Positions 51,860-60,288 of a stretch of DNA of 64,000 nucleotides are shown in pieces; the first letter of the stretch is position 1, and every line of letters starts with the position of its first letter. Made by a program: the position numbers and the translations under genes. This DNA is from Trebonia sp963774945 (GTDB taxonomy: Bacteria; Actinomycetota; Actinomycetes; Streptosporangiales; Streptosporangiaceae), in contig CAVZHA010000012.1 of the NCBI GenBank assembly GCA_963774945.1, positions 124,001 through 188,000 of the forward strand, read 5' to 3'. Below the pieces are notes generated by a model. That model saw only the letters and a list, made by a program, of their open reading frames with translations. It searched no databases and was not told the origin of the DNA.

Positions 51860-52810
51860 TCAGGTCTTCTTTCCCGCGTACGTGTAAACGGCGACATGGG
51901 AGATGTTCAGCTGGGCGGAGGAGTTCTGCGGCGCCATCTCGCCGTTAAGCGCGGTCTCGTTCTGAATGATCCACGACATGGGCTGGTCAGGCACCCATTT
52001 CCCGGTCACGTGGTAGACCTCGGCGCCGTTCACGTAGAACGCCACATTTCCCGGCCACCACTCGGTCTCGGTGGTGGTCCACGTCGCCCACGTGGCGCCG
52101 GCCGGGCAGACGTTCTTGGTGGCGTCGCCCTCGGAAAAGCTGTGCACGTGGCCGCAGAAGCCGCTGTCCCACTCGCCCTCAGGGAAATCGACCTCGTACT
52201 TGAGCGGGTAGCCGGTCGGCCAGAGCAGATGAGAGCCTTTATAGCCGGTGCTTGACCCGGGATCGGAAACGCGGAACCGTTCCACGTACTTTCCGTACAT
52301 CAGCCCTATTGCCGCCTTGGGCACCACCGCCGCCGAATGGACCGGGCCGGCGCCGCGGAACATCCTGACATGCATCTGGCCGCCGCCGATCGAGATCGTG
52401 CGGGCGGGATCGTAGTAGCCGCCGAGCCGCAGGTGGTTTTCAGTGGCGGTGTCCGGCCATCCGGTCGGGTACGCCCACCACGCAGACCGCACGCTCGCAG
52501 GCAGCCCGCTGCAGAACGCGGCGGGCGTGCGGTCGTAGTTGTCGCACCCGGAGAACGAGCCGAGCGGTGCCGCCTGTGGGAAGTCGGTCTGCCACTTCAG
52601 CCGCCAGAGCGGGCCTCCGACGGCCTCAACGGACTTGGAACCTGGACGGGTCGAGGAAGGGGAAGGGGCGGGGGAAGCGGCGGCCGGGCTGCTCGGGGAC
52701 GGGCTATCGGCGCCGGTGCCGCCCGTCACCGCACTGCAGGCGCATAGGGCCAGGCCTGCAGCGGCGAGGCAGGCTAGGTTTCTCACGGCCGACCCATTCC
52801 ATCCGTTCAT
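51860..52810 (-). CDS. GH16-like secreted lipoprotein
   Basis: The 316-residue protein has a lipoprotein signal (LACLAAAGLALCACSAVTGG) with a usable Cys near residue 25, then a Ser/Pro linker. The concanavalin-A-like domain holds the GH16 motif in LKYEVDFPEGEWDS (ExDxxE). It also has TYPICAL-type segments GSHLLWPTGYP and VAFYVNGAEVYHVTGKW. It is probably attached outside the membrane and trims or transglycosylates the polysaccharide made here. It converges with the membrane polymerase-like gene, 7 bases apart. Confidence 0.8.
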   Translation of the reverse strand: MNGWNGSAVRNLACLAAAGLALCACSAVTGGTGADSPSPSSPAAASPAPSPSSTRPGSKSVEAVGGPLWRLKWQTDFPQAAPLGSFSGCDNYDRTPAAFCSGLPASVRSAWWAYPTGWPDTATENHLRLGGYYDPARTISIGGGQMHVRMFRGAGPVHSAAVVPKAAIGLMYGKYVERFRVSDPGSSTGYKGSHLLWPTGYPLKYEVDFPEGEWDSGFCGHVHSFSEGDATKNVCPAGATWATWTTTETEWWPGNVAFYVNGAEVYHVTGKWVPDQPMSWIIQNETALNGEMAPQNSSAQLNISHVAVYTYAGKKT

Positions 52811-52953
52811 GTGCGCCCCCGTCGGCCCTTGGTCCCGGAAACCAGAACCCGCCTAATGACTCATTGTACAGTGATGGTTGCAATAAGTGACCGGTGTGAC
52901 CGTTGCGGTCACCGCGGCTAGGCTGCGGATCGCGCCGCGGCCGAGCCGCCGGA

Positions 52954-54325
52954 TCAGCGGCCGGGTGTCCCCACCCGGGTCTGCGCCCAACGGCTGCGCA
53001 GGTACCTGAAGGGGCCGCTGAGCATCCCCCGCACCGAAGCGCGGCGCAGCGAGGCCGGGTAGTTGTCGGTCATCGTGGCCGTCCGGACCGAGTCCTTGCC
53101 GCGCAGGTCGCGGACCGCGCGGGGAGCCAGCCGAGCCAGCGTGAGCAGGCGGCGCGGGTCGCGCAGGACCGCCCGGGTGTAGAAAGCGGTGAGGCCGGAC
53201 CCGTAGCCGTGGAGCTGGCGCTCGACCTCGGCGAACTCCCTGCGGTGCTCGTGCCACATGACCGCGCCCGGCCAGTACACGAACGTGCCGCCTGCGAGCA
53301 TCAGGTCGCAGATCGCCGCGGTGTCCTCGCACGCCCGAGCGGGCGTGCCCGCGCCGAGCACCACGTCGAACCCGCCGATCCGCAGCAGCGCCTCCCGGTC
53401 GAAGGCCATGGACGCGCCGACGCCGAAGGCCGGCAGCGGGTACAGCGGGTGCTGCCTTGTGTGCGAGGCGACGTCGAAGACCTCGGCGGCCAGGCCGCGG
53501 CCCTTGCTGTGCCCGCCGAACTGCTCGTACAGGCGCTGCGCGGGCGTGTCGAGCACGGCCGGCAGCACCAGCCCGCTGACCCCGACGACCCCGCGGCCGA
53601 GGGTGAACCCGCGTGCCAGCTCGGCCAGCCAGTGCCGGTCCGGGTGCTCATCGTCGTCCAGGTAGGCGACGATCCGCCCCGAGGCGGCGCGCAGCCCGGT
53701 GTTGCGCGCCCAGGACAACCCCGGCCGCTCCTCGACGACGTGCCGCAGCGGAACGCCGTTCGTCCCGGCCGCGCTGGCGGCGGCCCACCAGATCGGCCAC
53801 CCCGTCGTCGGTTGGCGCGTTGTCCACCACGATGACCTCGAAGTCCGGGTAGTCCTGGCGGAGCACCGCCGTCAGGCAGCTGCCCAGCCGCTCGGTGCGG
53901 TCCCTGGTGCAGATCACCACGCTGGCCGGCGGCGCGTTCAGCAGCGTTGTCGCCCGGCCGATCAGGTACTGCGGCGGCCAGGGCAGCCGAAGCCCGCTGT
54001 CGCGTAGCGCCTGCGGGCCGTAGGCCGACGCGGCAGGGATGCCGCCGGCGCCGGCCGGCCCCGCCGCGACCAGCGTCGGCGCCGCCGCGCTGGGCATCCC
54101 CGCGACCGAACAGCGGGCTTCGACCTGCTGCTCGACGGACAGCCAGAGGGCCCGGGCGACCTGGCCGGCGTCGGCGGCGCCGTCGCGCAGCGGAATGTCC
54201 ACGACCGCAATCGGCTCGCAGTACCAGCGGGCAAGCACCAGGGCGGACTCGTGGCCCGGCGCGGTGATGCCGCTCATCGGCTCACTCAGCTCAACTTCGC
54301 AGACCTTTACGGGATACAAGCTCAT
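52954..54325 (-). CDS. GT2-family glycosyltransferase with N-terminal accessory domain (one frameshift)
   Basis: ATG 54323-54325 opens MSLYPVKVCEVELSEPMSG and gives the same ~100-residue N-terminal domain plus GT-A plan as the GT2 genes at 41914 and 43654 (ASVVICTRDRTERLGSCLTA; VIVVDNAPTDDG). One extra base near 53785 shifts to the second part, VAYLDDDEHPDRHWLAELAR, GASMAFDREALLRIGGFD, ending in TRVGTPGR. If corrected it is ~456 residues. Its start overlaps the stop of the next upstream GT2 gene, so both are in one operon. Confidence 0.82.
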
Positions 54326-55321
54326 AGTGTCACCGCCAGCTCGCCGGTCGCCGCGGGCGACGTTGACCGGCGGGACGCGGCCGCCGACAGGCAGCCGACG
54401 GCGAACCCGGCCGCGGCCAGGCAGAAACCGCCGATGATCGCGACGCTGCGCAGCGCGCCCGACCAGTCGCCGGTCGCCGCCTCGCGGAGCCCGCGGCCGA
54501 CCGCGCCGGGCAGCACGCGCATCGTGTACCAGCGCTCCGCCGACGTGCCGTTGGCGGCGCCGTCCATGACGGCGATCTCGGCCTTGCCCTTGCCCTCGTC
54601 GTAGCACCGGCGCAGGAAGTAGCGAAGGGTCGCCCGCTGCGCGGGAACCCAGTGACCGACCGCGCTGGCCGGCTCGTACAGCCAGCTCCCGCTGGTGACG
54701 CGCAGGCACAGCTCGGTGTCCTCCGGGCGGGAGGCGGTGCCGACCTTGCCGAAGTCCTCACGGAACCCGCCGGCCGCGTCGAACGCGGACCGGCGCAGCG
54801 CCATGTTGTTGCTCCACACGTTGCGCACCTGGGCGGTCGCCTCCGGCATGCCGGAGTAGGACGCGCCCACGGTCCAGTCGAACTCGCCTGGGAACCAGCT
54901 CGGCCGGGCGGTGGCCCACAGCGGGTCCACCCGGCCGCCCACGCCCGCCACGGCCGGGTCGGCGAAGTGCACGATCATGGCCGCCAGCCAGTTCCGGGGT
55001 CGCGCACGCGTCGTCGTCGAGGAAGGCGACGACCTCGCCGCGGGACCGGGCCACGCCGGTGTTCCGCGCGCCGGACGCGCCGCGCTGGCCCGCGTTCGGT
55101 ATGACCACGGCGTCGGTCAGCTCGCGGCGGGCGCGGCCGAGCAGCTCCGGGTTGTGGTCGACGACCACGATGGTCTCCGAGCGCCGGGCGGTGCTGGGCG
55201 CCGACCGAGGCGACCGCGTCGCGCAGCTGGGTCCAGCGCTCGTGACGCGTAGGCGGCGATGACCACCGACACGCTCGGGCCGGTGCCCCCGGCCGGATGC
55301 GGCCGGCCGCGCCGCGGTCAT
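54322..55321 (-). CDS. GT2-family glycosyltransferase with C-terminal membrane segment (several frameshifts)
   Basis: The ATG at 55319-55321 overlaps the stop of the polyprenol-type GT2. Frame changes near 55250, 55190 and 54985 break the gene. The readable parts are SETIVVVDHNPELLGRARRE, GASGARNTGVARSRGEVVAF with LDDDA, then VWSNNMALRRSAFDAAGGFR and ASRPEDTELCLRVT. The C-terminus has a membrane segment (VAIIGGFCLAAAGFAVGCLS). It is a processive-type or membrane-tethered GT2 of the exopolysaccharide locus. Its exact length depends on the corrections. Confidence 0.75.
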
Positions 55322-56156
55322 GCCCGCCGCCACTCGGTGAGGATGGTGCGGAGCACGCGCTGGCCGTCGCGGAGCGTGCGCAGGTTGCTCTCGCCGTGGA
55401 TCCGCGCGTGCTCGAAGCTCGGCACCTCGGTGATCGCCAGCCCGGCGGCGGAGGCGCGGAGGTTGAGCACGGTCTCGATCTCGAACCCGTCGCCCCAGAC
55501 CTTGCCGCTGCCCGGGCGACTCCGCCTGCAGCCCGAAGGCAGGTGCGTGCCTGGCCCAGAACGCGTTGTAGCCGTAGCAGAGGTCGGAGTAGCGGGTGCC
55601 GTACATGAGGTTGACGGCCAGGCCGAGCAGCTCGGTTGCCGAGCTTGCGCAGCGGGGTGATGTCAGTGCTGCCCGCGCCGGGGGCGAACCGTGAGCCCTT
55701 GGCGAAGTCCGCGCCCGAGGTCAGTGCCTCGACGAAGCGCGGGATCTCGGCCGGGTCGGTCGATCCGTCGGCGTCGATCATGACGATGATGTCGCCCGTC
55801 GCGGCGGCGAAGCCGCAGGCGAGCGCGTTCCCCTTGCCCGTCCTGGTCTGCTTCACGACGCGGACGTCGGGACGCAGCCGCCGGGCGACATCCGGCGTGC
55901 CGTCCACCGAGTGCCCGTCGACCAGGATGACCTCGTGCAGGCCGGCCGGAAGGGCGGCGAAGACGTGATCAAGGTTCCGCGCCTCGTTGAGCGTCGGGAT
56001 GACGACGGAGACCCTCGGCTGCGCGGTCCGCGCCGGTGGCTCTGCCGTTTCCGCCGAGTGACCGGCGGTCTGCTTGGGAATGGTGGGAACGTCCGCGTGC
56101 CCACGCACTTGACCGTGCTCGGTGTAACCGTGAGGTTCAGTGATCGCCATGCACAT
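55318..56156 (-). CDS. Polyprenol-phosphate-type GT2 glycosyltransferase (two frameshifts)
   Basis: The N-terminal 50 residues are a poorly conserved linker, and the ATG at 56150 may be the real start. The GT-A core reads RVSVVIPTLNEARNLDHVFA, VILVDGHSVDGT, VVKQTRTGKGNALACGFAAA and MIDADGSTDPAEIPRFVEAL. It resembles dolichyl/undecaprenyl-phosphate mannosyl- or glucosyltransferases. Frames change near 55640 and 55515; the restored C-terminus has YSDLCYGYNAFWARH and ends LTEWRRA, with TGA at 55318-55320 overlapping the next ATG. It would supply lipid-linked sugar to the GT-C-like enzymes of the locus. Confidence 0.8.
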
Positions 56157-56238
56157 AAGGCTCTGCGACCCCAGTGGCCAGCGGGTTTGCCGTAAAGGTG
56201 CAGGTCAGTTGCGGCGAGTAACCGAAATTGTTTTGACT

Positions 56239-57070
56239 GTGAGTGATCTGAGGGAAAACAGAGAGTTATGGGCGGAGTGCCTCGGGCGCAGGTCTGAGCT
56301 GGGCCGGTCGCGGGGCGACCAGTCGGCGGATGACCGGTCGCAGCCCAGCGCTGGGCACCCGCACCTGGACGAGCAGCGCGCGCAGTTCCTCGCGGTCGTC
56401 TCCCACGAGCTGCGCACGCCGCTCACCTCGATCGTCTCGTTCAGCGAGCTATTGCGCGGCGAGGCGGACGGACTGTCGGCCGACGGCAATGCGCTTCCTC
56501 GAGCATCATCGAGCGGAACGCCGACCGGCTGCTCACGCTGATCGATGACCTGCTGATGCTGAACCGGCTCGAGGCGGGCGGCGCTGCCGCTGGAACTGAG
56601 CCAGGTCTCCATCCCGGGCCTGGCCGCCGAGGCGGTCCGGAACGCCGCAGCCGCGCGCGGCCAAGGTCGGCGTCACGATCCACCTGGACGCGGGCGACGG
56701 CCCGCCGACCCCGGCCGACCCCCGGCGGCTGCTCCAGGTGCTCGACAACCTCATCGGCAACGCGGTCAAGTTCTCGAACTCCGGCGGGCTCGTCCGCGTG
56801 GTCACCAGGTGCGTCAGGTCGACCTGGCGGATCGACGTCTCCGACACCGGGATCGGCATACCGCCCGACGAGGCGGCCAAGCTGTTCGGCCCGTTCGTCC
56901 GGGGATCCAACGCGCGGATCGCCGGCCTGCCGGGCACCGGCCTCGGGCTGTCGATCGTGAAGGCGCTGGTGGAGATGCACGGCGGCGATGTGAAGGTGGA
57001 GAGCGTGCTCGACGAGGGGACCACGTTCAGCGTGTTCCTCCCGGTTCAGGCGCCGGTGGGGGCGCGATGA
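56239..57070 (+). CDS. Soluble sensor histidine kinase (frameshifted)
   Basis: GTG 56239 is the preferred start (VSDLRENRELWAECLGRRSE); earlier in-frame ATGs overlap the divergent gene. Single surplus bases near 56490, 56580 and 56645 interrupt it. The dimerisation helix is FLAVVSHELRTPLTSIVSFS with the phospho-acceptor His. ATPase motifs are LDNLIGNAVKFSN, SDTGIGIPPDEA and GTGLGLSIVKALVEMHGGDV. No membrane segment or known sensory domain is seen. The stop overlaps the response-regulator start (ATGA), giving a classic two-component pair. Confidence 0.8.
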
Positions 57071-57825
57071 CCGACCAGGTGCTCGTCATCGAGGACGACC
57101 CGGACATCGCGCTCGGCATCAAGACCGTGCTCGACCGGAGCGGGTTCGAGGTGGCCGCGGCCAGCGACGGACGGGACGGTCTGCGCGCCTTCCACGCCCG
57201 CCAGCCCGAACCTGGTGGTCCTCGACATCGGGCTGCCGGAGATGGACGGCTGGACGGTGCTCGAGCGGATCCGCGACCTCAGCGACGTCCCCGTCCTCAT
57301 TCTCACCGCGCACCGCCAGGAGGCAGAGAAGGTGCGCGGCCTGCGCGGCGGCGCCGACGACTACCTGACCAAGCCGTTCGGCAACGCCGAGTTCGTCGCC
57401 CGGGTGCAGGCGCTGCTGCGGCGCCGGCAGGCGCGCCGAGCCAGGCCGCGGCCGAGGTCTACGACGACGGCAGCGTGCGGGTGAACTTCGGCACCCACGA
57501 GGTCGTCGTGGACGGCGTCCCGGTCGAGCTCACCGCGACCGAGTACCGGCTGCTGGCCGCGCTCATCCGGCATCGCGGCCAGGTGCTGAGCCCGGTCAAG
57601 CTGCTGGAACTGGCCTGGAGCGACCCGTTCGGGGTCGGCCCGGAGCGGGTCAAGTACAGCGTCATGCGGCTGCGCCGCAAGCTCTGCCCGAGCGCCGACG
57701 CGGCCCGCTCCATCGAGGCCGTCCGCGGCTTCGGCTACCGGTACCGGTCCGGCAGCCCGTCCTGGACAGGCCGCGCAACATGGCAACCGTCCCGCACCAC
57801 AGAAGCCACCAGGTCGACATTTTGA
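57067..57825 (+). CDS. OmpR/PhoB-family response regulator (two frameshifts)
   Basis: The receiver reads VLVIEDDPDIALGIKTVLDR, with the phospho-acceptor Asp in VVLDIGLPEMDGWTVL and Lys in DYLTKPFGNAEFVARV. Extra bases near 57210 and 57437 break the frame. The winged-helix output domain has VNFGTHEVVVDGVPVELTAT and VKYSVMRLRRKL. The C-terminal ~20 residues (SWTGRATWQPSRTTEATRST) look non-homologous and may reflect a further shift. It is co-transcribed with the upstream kinase. Confidence 0.83.
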   Translation: MTDQVLVIEDDPDIALGIKTVLDRSGFEVAAASDGRDGLRAFHARQPEPGGPRHRAAGDGRLDGARADPRPQRRPRPHSHRAPPGGREGARPARRRRRLPDQAVRQRRVRRPGAGAAAAPAGAPSQAAAEVYDDGSVRVNFGTHEVVVDGVPVELTATEYRLLAALIRHRGQVLSPVKLLELAWSDPFGVGPERVKYSVMRLRRKLCPSADAARSIEAVRGFGYRYRSGSPSWTGRATWQPSRTTEATRSTF

Positions 57826-57845
57826 CCAGGCACGACTCTCGTTTC

Positions 57846-58252
57846 ATGGATTCACCACCACCGCACCAGGACCGCCGGGAAGCCTGCCTCACGAGGGCGG
57901 GTTCTCCTGGTCGAGGACGATCCAGAGTTCGCCCTCTTCTGCACGCTACGTGCTGGCAGAAGCGGGGCGGGTTCGATGTCACCCATATCGCCGACCCCAC
58001 CGTCGCCCTCACGCTGGCGGCGTGACCAGGCCATGGGATCTCGTGATCACCGACCTCGATCTGCCGCTCATGTCCGGGCTTGAGTTCGTCGCCGCGCTCA
58101 GGCAGATGGCGCCCGGGCTCCCGGTGGTCCTGGTCACGGCCTACCCGCAGGACGCGCCCATCCTGACGGCGGCGGAATACGGCGCCAGCCGGACGCCCTG
58201 CTGGCCAAGCCGTTCCGGTCGACCTCCTGCTCACGCACGGCCACCGCGCTGA
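57846..58252 (+). CDS. CheY-like single-domain receiver (frameshifted, end uncertain)
   Basis: From ATG 57846, correcting surplus bases near 57895, 57948, 57968 and 58020 gives a receiver domain: RVLLVEDDPEFALF, RYVLAEAG, FDVTHIADPTVALTLA, then DLVITDLDLPLMSGLEFVAA (phospho-acceptor Asp), VVLVTAYPQDAPILTAAEYG and LLAKPF. The last part could end at 58250-58252 or run further. No output domain was found. It probably receives phosphate from the adjacent kinase or a distant hybrid kinase. Confidence 0.65.
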
Positions 58253-58370
58253 CCGCGTCGCCGGCAAGATCAAATCCATCATCTCGAACGGACCCTGCTT
58301 CGCCTCCTCCGGCTCTGCTCACGGTGAACGGCGCTTTCGCCGCCGGCGTGCGCTCTCTACTGTGGGATTC

Positions 58371-58772
58371 ATGGCTGAGATCATCGGGATCTACCCGCAG
58401 CTGGGGCAGGCGCCGGAGCCGCTCTGGCGGGAGGTGCTCGGCAGCCGCCTGCGGGCGCTGCGCGCCGACCGCGACGAGACGCTCGCGCAGACCGCCGAGC
58501 GGGCCGGGATCTCACCGCAGTACCTGTCGGAGATCGAGCGCGGGCGCAAGGAGCCGTCGAGCGAGATGATCGCCGCCCTGGCCGGCGCGCTCGGCACCAC
58601 CCTCGCCGACCTGACCCTGGCGGTCACCGAGGACCTGCGCCGCCTCGGCGGCGTGCGGGTCGGCACGCGCGCCACCATCACCCGGGCCGCGGGCGCCCCA
58701 GCCATCGGCGTCAACCGCCCAGGTGCGAACTCGCGTGCCCGGGCCCCCGTCGCCCTCGCCATGGCCGCCTGA
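58371..58772 (+). CDS. XRE-family regulator of the ClgR/PopR type
   Basis: ATG 58371 (a GTG at 58362 is possible) gives 133 residues. The Cro/C1 helix-turn-helix spans about 20-75 (LGSRLRALRADRDETLAQTA, ERAGISPQYLSEIERGRKEP). The C-terminus ends ALAMAA. ClgR and PopR, the Streptomyces activators of clp protease genes, end in Ala-Ala, which marks them for Clp degradation. The convergent neighbours here are two clpP genes. Conditional activation of these clpP genes with protease feedback is therefore the likely role. Confidence 0.75.
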   Translation: MAEIIGIYPQLGQAPEPLWREVLGSRLRALRADRDETLAQTAERAGISPQYLSEIERGRKEPSSEMIAALAGALGTTLADLTLAVTEDLRRLGGVRVGTRATITRAAGAPAIGVNRPGANSRARAPVALAMAA

Positions 58773-58865
58773 GCCGCTTCGCCTGGCTGAGCGTGCCCCC
58801 TGGGCGCGCTGGACGGGCCGCATCGGCGACCCGAGCGGCATCGCTCAGGCCAGAGGCCGTGACTG

Positions 58866-59461
58866 TCAGGTGCGGTCGGTGAGGATCTGGTCGATGAGGC
58901 CGTAGTCGAGGCGCGGCCTGGGCGGTGAAGATCCGGTCCCGGTCGGTGTCGGCCCGCAGCGTCTCCACGGACTGGCCGGTGTGCCGGGACAGCACCGACT
59001 CGAACTCGGCCGCGCAGCCGGACCACCTCGTCGGCCGCCAGGATCAGGTCGGGGATCGCGCCCTGGCCGCTGGCGGCCGGCTGGTGCAGGATCACCCGGG
59101 CGTGCGGCAGCATCGGCCCGCCGTCCGGGCGCGCCCGGCCGCCAGCAGGACCGCTCCGGCCGCGACCGCCTGGCCGACGCAGATGGTAGCCACCGGGGCC
59201 TGGATGTACTGCATCGTGTCGTAGATGGCGAGCATCGACGGGATGTCGCCGCCCTCGCAGTTGATGTACAGGTTGATCTCCTGGTCGGGACTGTGCGCCT
59301 CCAGGTAGATCAGCTGCGCGGTCAGCGTGTTGGCCACGCCCGGGTCGATCGGCGGTGCCGAGGACGACGATCCGCTCGGTGAGCAGGTGCGAGTAGACGT
59401 CCATGATCCGGTCGCCGCGCGGGTGCTCGGCGATGACGTTCGGGATGGTGTAGCTGCTCAT
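58866..59461 (-). CDS. clpP: ClpP-family protein lacking the catalytic Ser (frameshifted)
   Basis: ATG 59459-59461 gives MSSYTIPNVIAEHPRGDRIM, then LTERIVVLGTA. Several +1 shifts (near 59345, 59130, 59110, 59015 and 58910) interrupt a full-length ClpP. The handle region (INLYINCEGGDIPSMLAIYD), His (LPHARVILHQP) and C-terminal parts are present. The nucleophile region reads ICVGQAVAAGAVLLAAG where normal ClpPs have GQAASAAAVLLAAG, so Ser is Ala. The Ala codon (GCG) lies in an uninterrupted stretch. It is probably a structural, ClpR-like ring partner for the adjacent active ClpP. Confidence 0.8.
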
Positions 59462-60135
59462 GACGCGCTCCCAGCGACGGTGCTTGCGGTGACGGCTGCC
59501 CGTGGCGGCACCGGTTGCCGAGCTGGCCGGGCGCAGCCCGAACGGCCGCTTCCTCGACGGCATCAGCTGGCCGAACGTCTCGGCGATGGCGTCGACGAAG
59601 CCGTACTCCCTGCGCCTCGACCGCGGTGTACCAGTGGTCGTGCCTGGAGTCCTCGAAGATCCGGTCCTCCGGCTGGCCGGTGTCGGCCGCGATCAGGCCG
59701 AGCACCGTGTCCCTGGTCTGCCGCAGGTCGGCCGCCTGCAGCTCGACCTCGACGGCGGAGCCGCCGATCCCGGCCGACCCCTGGTGCATCAGGATGCGGG
59801 CGTGCGGCAGCGCGAACCGCTTGCCGTGCGTGCCGGCCGAGAGCAGGAACTGGCCGGCGCTGCAGGCGATGCCGAACGCGAGCGTCGCCACGTCGCACGG
59901 GATGAGCCGCATGACGTCGCGGATCGCGAGCATCGACGGCACCGAGCCGCCGGGCGAGTTGATCCAGAGCGCGATGTCGGCGTGCCGGGTCCTCGTCGGC
60001 GAGCGTGAGGAACTGGGCGGCGAGCAGGGTGCCGTTGTCGTCGTCGAGCACGCCGTCGAGGACGAGCACGCGCCGCTCGAGCAGGGTGAGCCGGAATCGT
60101 TCGGTGAAGACGGGGATCTTTGCTTCCTGAGACAT
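59458..60135 (-). CDS. clpP: ClpP protease subunit (frameshifted)
   Basis: ATG 60133-60135 opens MSQEAKIPVFTERFRLTLLE. Shifts near 59990 and 59605 break it. The core is intact: IALWINSPGGSVPSMLAIRD, catalytic Ser in FGIACSAGQFLLSAG, His in FALPHARILMHQGSAG, and Asp further on. It is the active member of the pair. In the corrected last frame (VDAIAETFGQLMPSRKRPFG) no stop appears before the next ATG, so it either ends at an overlapping ATGA after one more correction or reads through into the second ClpP. It is first in the operon. Confidence 0.82.
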
Positions 60136-60190
60136 GCCTCCAGCGTGCGCGACGACCGGCCGGTACGGCGCGGTTCGCTGCCGTCGGCGG

Positions 60191-60207
60191 ATCTGCTCAC
60201 GGCAGCG
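60191..60207. promoter_or_regulatory. Candidate PopR-type operator upstream of clpP
   Basis: ATCTGCT-CAC-GGCAGCG matches 10 of 14 arm positions of the TTCTGCC-N3-GGCAGAA palindrome that I recall for PopR in Streptomyces. It lies about 56-72 bases upstream of the first clpP start. This is a weak call because the consensus is from memory. Confidence 0.35.
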
Positions 60208-60288
60208 CGCCCAGGCAGGAACCTCGGCAACCCGGCCGGCACCTAGACCGACAACGCAGAGGGGGTCGGCCAACCCGCGAGCGACGCC

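Noticed and set aside
47729..51897. Two frames over 500 codons on the - strand (47729-49327 and 50155-51897)
   Set aside because: Their products are Gln/Arg/His-rich and featureless, while the + strand encodes a flippase and a membrane protein with clear hydrophobic segments.
54970..55620. Separate short genes in each frame of the GT2 region
   Set aside because: Pieces in different frames join into single GT2 proteins with motifs in the right order, so they are fragments of two genes.
60160..60190. GTTCGCTGCCGTCGGCGGATC as a ClgR box
   Set aside because: Spacing between the CGC and GCG halves is 8 bases, whereas the ClgR site I recall has 5.
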